NCBI RefSeq assembly: GCF_037646345.1
Contig: NZ_JBBEWR010000005.1
Span: 62,001 to 126,000 of the forward strand
DNA length: 64,000 nucleotides
Source: Ascidiimonas aurantiaca
Lineage (GTDB): Bacteria; Bacteroidota; Bacteroidia; Flavobacteriales; Flavobacteriaceae
Reading direction: 5' to 3'
The notes below the pieces were generated by a model. It was given only the letters and a program-made list of their open reading frames with translations, was not told where the DNA came from and ran no database searches. Position numbers and translations under genes: made by a program. Positions 60,746 to 64,000 of this stretch are shown one piece after another (the stretch's first letter is position 1; every line of letters begins with the position of its first letter).

Positions 60746-62857
60746 ATGGCAATTCTTGAAAAAATAAGAAATCGTTCGCTAATCCTCATTCTGGTAATTG
60801 GTATGGCACTTTTCGCATTTGTAATATCAGACTTGTTCCGAAATCAGGGTTTTGGTACTTCCAAGTCGGTAATAGCAGAGATCAACGGTACAGACCTTAA
60901 GATAGATGATTTCAGACAACGTGTAGAATCGCTGTCCAGGGCTTATGGCCCTAACACATCTACCATTCAGGTAGTAAATCAGGTATGGAACCAGGAGCTG
61001 AGAAAAACACTGCTTTCCGAAGAATATGAGAAATTAGGACTGGGTGTGGAAAGAGATCAGATCATAAGTGTGGTAAAAGCCAATCCGTCTTTTGCGTCCA
61101 ATCCAACTTTCCAAAACGAAGCCGGTCTTTTTGATGAAGGTAAGTTTATAGAATTTATCGCCGATCTTAAAGATAACGACCCTCTTCGATACGAACAATG
61201 GAAACAACAGGAAACAGCCCTTATTGAGGGAGCCAGGGAACAAATGTACTTTAACCTTATAAAAGGGGGGATGTTCTCAACACTTCAGGAAGGTGCTCAG
61301 TATTATCGTTTTCAGTCTGATAAAATTGATATTAAATATGTACGTGTGCCTTATACCAGTATTCCCGACAGTGCGGTTACCGTAACAAAGAAAGAGATCC
61401 AGAGTTATATCAATTCTCATAAGTCTGATTTTGAAGAAGAAGCCTCCAGAGATATACGTTATGTGCTTTTTGAAGAAAAACCTTCTCTGGAAGATGAAGA
61501 AGAAGTTAAAAACCGTATAACAGCTTTACTGGATGACAGCGTAGAGTATAATAGCACTACCGGAAAAAATGATACTATTCCCGGTTTCAGAAAGACTACC
61601 AATCTGGAAGATTTTGTCAACCGGCATTCCGATGTCAGGTATGATTCCAGCTATATCGCTAAGAAAGAACTTCCTGCTATGTTTGCCGACACCCTGTTTA
61701 ATCTCGCGGTTAACCAGGTATATGGCCCGTATAAAGACGGCAACAATTATAAGATATCGCGTATGGTAGCCAAACAACCTGAAGGTTCGGTGAAGGCAAG
61801 CCATATTCTTGTCGCATATGAAGGGGCTGCCCGTGCAAACCCCGATATAAAAAGAACAAAAGAAGAAGCAGAAAGCAGGGCTCAAGAACTTCTGGCGCAG
61901 GCAAAAGCCAACCCTGATGCTTTTACAGAGCTGGCACGTGATAACTCAGACGGGCCATCAGCACCCCAGGGAGGAGATCTTGGATACTTCGAACAGGGTG
62001 ATATGGTAAGCAGTTTTAATGATTTCTGCTTTAATAACGGTGTAGGAGCTATAGGACTGGTGGAAACCGATTTTGGTTATCACGTGATTCGTGTAGATGA
62101 TAAAAGAGATATTGTTTTTATTGCTACCGTATCTCAAAAACTTGAACCTTCTGAGAAAACCAGTAATGAGCTTTTCACTAACACCACAAAATTTGAAATG
62201 GCGGTGACAGAGGGTGATTACGAGGCCATTGCGAAAGAAAGTTCATATGCCATAAGACCGGTGAATAAAATTAAGGCAATGGATGAAAGCCTTCCCGGTT
62301 TAGGCAATCAGCGTGCTGTTGTGCAATGGGCCTTTGAAGAAGATAGAAAAGTAGGTGACGTAAGCAGATTTACCCTTCCTAACGGATATGCCGTAGTGCA
62401 GGTAACCGCTAAAACTAAAAAAGGAGTAATGAGTCCGGAAGAAGCCTCTACCCGTGTGATCCCTATTCTTAGAAAACAGAAAAAAGCAGCAAAGATCATA
62501 GAAGAAAACAGTTCGGTAAACTCTTTGGATGCGCTTGCCAGTGCCAATAATGTACAGGTAAATGCAGCTTCCGCCATAACCTTGAGTTCACCTACCATTG
62601 CCGGAGCAGGAAGAGAGCCAAAAGTAATTGGAAAAGGTTTTGGATTAAAGGAAAATGAAGTTTCAACACTCATAGAAGGTGAGAGCGGGGTCTTTATGAT
62701 CCAGGTAACCAAAAAAGACAGTGCTGTAGAACTGGATAATTACAGTACTTTTGCCAACACGCTTAAAACCAATATGCGTAACCGCGTGAATATTGAGGTT
62801 TTCAATGCACTTAAGGAAGCAGCTACTATAGAAGATAAAAGAGCTGAGTTCTATTAA
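60746..62857 (+). CDS. SurA/PpiD-family periplasmic peptidyl-prolyl isomerase
   Basis: The 703-residue protein has one N-terminal transmembrane helix (ILILVIGMALFAFVISDLF) and a SurA-like chaperone region. A parvulin domain near residues 345-450 follows (VKASHILVAYEG; FTELARDNSDGPSAPQGGDLGYFEQGDMV; VETDFGYHVIRV). A long C-terminal chaperone part may hold a second, degenerate parvulin copy. It anchors in the inner membrane and helps fold outer-membrane proteins, fitting the envelope block. Confidence 0.93.
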   Translation: MAILEKIRNRSLILILVIGMALFAFVISDLFRNQGFGTSKSVIAEINGTDLKIDDFRQRVESLSRAYGPNTSTIQVVNQVWNQELRKTLLSEEYEKLGLGVERDQIISVVKANPSFASNPTFQNEAGLFDEGKFIEFIADLKDNDPLRYEQWKQQETALIEGAREQMYFNLIKGGMFSTLQEGAQYYRFQSDKIDIKYVRVPYTSIPDSAVTVTKKEIQSYINSHKSDFEEEASRDIRYVLFEEKPSLEDEEEVKNRITALLDDSVEYNSTTGKNDTIPGFRKTTNLEDFVNRHSDVRYDSSYIAKKELPAMFADTLFNLAVNQVYGPYKDGNNYKISRMVAKQPEGSVKASHILVAYEGAARANPDIKRTKEEAESRAQELLAQAKANPDAFTELARDNSDGPSAPQGGDLGYFEQGDMVSSFNDFCFNNGVGAIGLVETDFGYHVIRVDDKRDIVFIATVSQKLEPSEKTSNELFTNTTKFEMAVTEGDYEAIAKESSYAIRPVNKIKAMDESLPGLGNQRAVVQWAFEEDRKVGDVSRFTLPNGYAVVQVTAKTKKGVMSPEEASTRVIPILRKQKKAAKIIEENSSVNSLDALASANNVQVNAASAITLSSPTIAGAGREPKVIGKGFGLKENEVSTLIEGESGVFMIQVTKKDSAVELDNYSTFANTLKTNMRNRVNIEVFNALKEAATIEDKRAEFY

Positions 62858-62887
62858 TGATCTTACATAAAATAATATAATATTCTG

Positions 62888-62911
62888 AAAAAGCCTTTTA
62901 AAAGGCTTTTT
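62888..62911. terminator. Bidirectional terminator between convergent genes
   Basis: AAAAAGCC and GGCTTTTT flank an inner TTTTAAAA, giving a perfect inverted repeat with T-runs on both strands. It lies between the PpiD gene and the leftward GYDIA kinase, whose stop begins at the next base. Confidence 0.85.
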
Positions 62912-63838
62912 TTATAAGAGCATATCTTTAAAAGGAATGATGGTTGTGTAATCACGATCAGTAAAATACTTTTGAGAAGTATTTTCACCGGTAACCAGTA
63001 TAAAATCCCCTCCCCAGGCGCCGAGGCTTTTTATGGTTCCCCCGGTATAGCCATCAAAAAGCTGTTTTTTTATAGTGGGTAACCCCAGTGCACTTGAAAT
63101 CAGGTTTTCATGTTCCTGAAGTAAAACTTCAAAATCGTTGAGGGTACTGCATTGTAGTATGCTATTGGTTATCGAAGTTATCTTACGCGCCAGTTCCTTT
63201 TTATCGGCTCCTGTTTTACGATATTGTAAAATACCTTCTCTACTGTTTTGTTTTTTGTTTAGATGCACAAAGAAGAGTTTATCCCGAAAAGAAGGGGAAA
63301 AGGCTACTTCCTTAACAGAAGGCTTTCCGTTCTTGATCTGGTAGGTGAGTGGGTATGTATGGTTGGCACAGGCTATATCATACCCGCTACCCGGAAAACT
63401 CTCCCAAAGTAAGCGGTAAGGGTCAACTTCGGCCCATAGTGCAATATTGTTAATGAGAGTAGATGAAGATCCCAGTCCCCAGTTTCTTGGGAAAGTAAGG
63501 CGAGTGGTTACCTGATATCCGTTTGTTCCGGAAAGGAACCGGGGGTTTAGGTTTCGGGCTGCTCTCAGTACATTTTTAAGCGTTCGGGTTTCGGGCTGCT
63601 TGTCTGCAGCCGTCTCTCCATCCCTGTTTTCTTTTGAAATATCAACAGGGAGTTGTACCGTGTACCAAGTTTTGTTTTCATGATCAAGGCTTTGCCATGA
63701 AATACAGTTTTTTTTCTGTTCTTTAACTTCCAGAAACTGCCCAAAACGTACGGGAAACGCAAGGCTCAGGGCGCCATCAAGCACGGCGTATTCTCCCGTT
63801 AGCAATAGTTTTCCGTTGCTGTAGAATTTTTTTAGCAT
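62912..63838 (-). CDS. GYDIA-family GHMP kinase
   Basis: The 308-residue protein has the opening NGKLLLTGEYAVLDGALSLA, the ATP loop NWGLGSSSTLINNIA, the family-defining FPGSGYDIACANH and the motif 3 GAWGGDFILVTG. GYDIA kinases sit beside HMG-CoA reductase genes in Bacteroidota, and here the reductase stop overlaps this start by 1 base. It is the leading candidate for the phosphomevalonate (or mevalonate) kinase step; the exact substrate is not proven. Confidence 0.9.
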   Translation of the reverse strand: MLKKFYSNGKLLLTGEYAVLDGALSLAFPVRFGQFLEVKEQKKNCISWQSLDHENKTWYTVQLPVDISKENRDGETAADKQPETRTLKNVLRAARNLNPRFLSGTNGYQVTTRLTFPRNWGLGSSSTLINNIALWAEVDPYRLLWESFPGSGYDIACANHTYPLTYQIKNGKPSVKEVAFSPSFRDKLFFVHLNKKQNSREGILQYRKTGADKKELARKITSITNSILQCSTLNDFEVLLQEHENLISSALGLPTIKKQLFDGYTGGTIKSLGAWGGDFILVTGENTSQKYFTDRDYTTIIPFKDMLL

Positions 63839-64000
63839 CAGGCTTTTTGGCGTATGCGGTTAAATTCGTTTACCACCAGGCTGTGGCTTACCGTTTTATC
63901 TTTAAAAAAGTTTACAAAATACGTTTTTTCTTCTTCTGTGGCTTCAAGCTGATTAAGTATATTGAATAAATGCATTTTCATATGCCCTTTCTGTATCCCG
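63838..64000 (-). CDS. Hydroxymethylglutaryl-CoA reductase, C-terminal fragment (partial)
   Basis: Only the last 54 residues are in the window. They include QKGHMKMHLFNIL with the His near the catalytic end typical of class II (degradative-type) reductases, and end in NEFNRIRQKA. The stop TGA overlaps the GYDIA kinase ATG (TGATG). It makes mevalonate from HMG-CoA. The rest of the gene lies beyond the right edge. Confidence 0.8.
   Translation of the reverse strand, partial: GIQKGHMKMHLFNILNQLEATEEEKTYFVNFFKDKTVSHSLVVNEFNRIRQKA

Overview
The window is chromosomal DNA from a Bacteroidota member, most probably Flavobacteriaceae. The evidence is a SusC/SusD/SusE set, lipoproteins, TANNTTTG-type -7 promoter elements without Shine-Dalgarno sites, an N-succinylornithine-type arginine operon, a mevalonate pathway, and the flavobacterial block coaX / outer-membrane protein / TPR / lptC / CNNM / PpiD. 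I found no phage, insertion sequence, CRISPR array or rRNA; there is one tRNA. Both ends cut genes: a GH13 amylase at the left and an HMG-CoA reductase at the right.

Layout. 1-19.7 kb is an alpha-glucan (starch/maltodextrin) utilization locus. Leftwards it encodes SusC, SusD, SusE and a secreted GH13. Rightwards it encodes a LacI-type regulator, an MFS sugar transporter, beta-phosphoglucomutase, a GH65 maltose phosphorylase and three exported GH13 enzymes. Two identical LacI-type palindromes lie in the divergent promoter region. Sugar would be cut at the surface and in the periplasm, imported, phosphorolysed by GH65 to glucose plus beta-glucose-1-phosphate, and the latter converted to glucose-6-phosphate. 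19.8-23.9 kb holds small membrane proteins, a GDPD lipoprotein, a BaiN-type flavoprotein and TspO. 24-29 kb holds isoprenoid genes (mvaD, a mevalonate-kinase-like GHMP kinase, a UbiA-family prenyltransferase), a nitrilase and rluB.

29-38 kb is a nine-gene leftward arginine operon: GNAT, argG, argC, proC, argD, argF', argB, argE, argH. A 32-codon leader ORF in front of it ends in four consecutive Arg codons just before its stop, which looks like a translation-sensing arginine attenuator. 38-45 kb holds a three-gene glycosyltransferase operon and a polyferredoxin/FAD-oxidoreductase pair. A GH113-like lipoprotein follows at 45.2 kb.

46.4-53.2 kb is a nine-gene arsenosugar operon: AhpD-like protein, ArsS, rhodanese, two arsenosugar-type glycosyltransferases, purine nucleoside phosphorylase, ArsM, a sterol-desaturase-family membrane oxygenase and a DUF547 protein. 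53.5-55.1 kb has a lone GH32 and tRNA-Phe with a textbook Bacteroidota promoter. 55.2-62.9 kb is the coaX/envelope biogenesis block. 62.9-64 kb has a GYDIA-family GHMP kinase and the end of HMG-CoA reductase, so the mevalonate genes are split over two loci in the window.

The signals most worth following are the Arg-rich leader peptide and the arsenosugar operon with its two extra, lipid-flavoured members.
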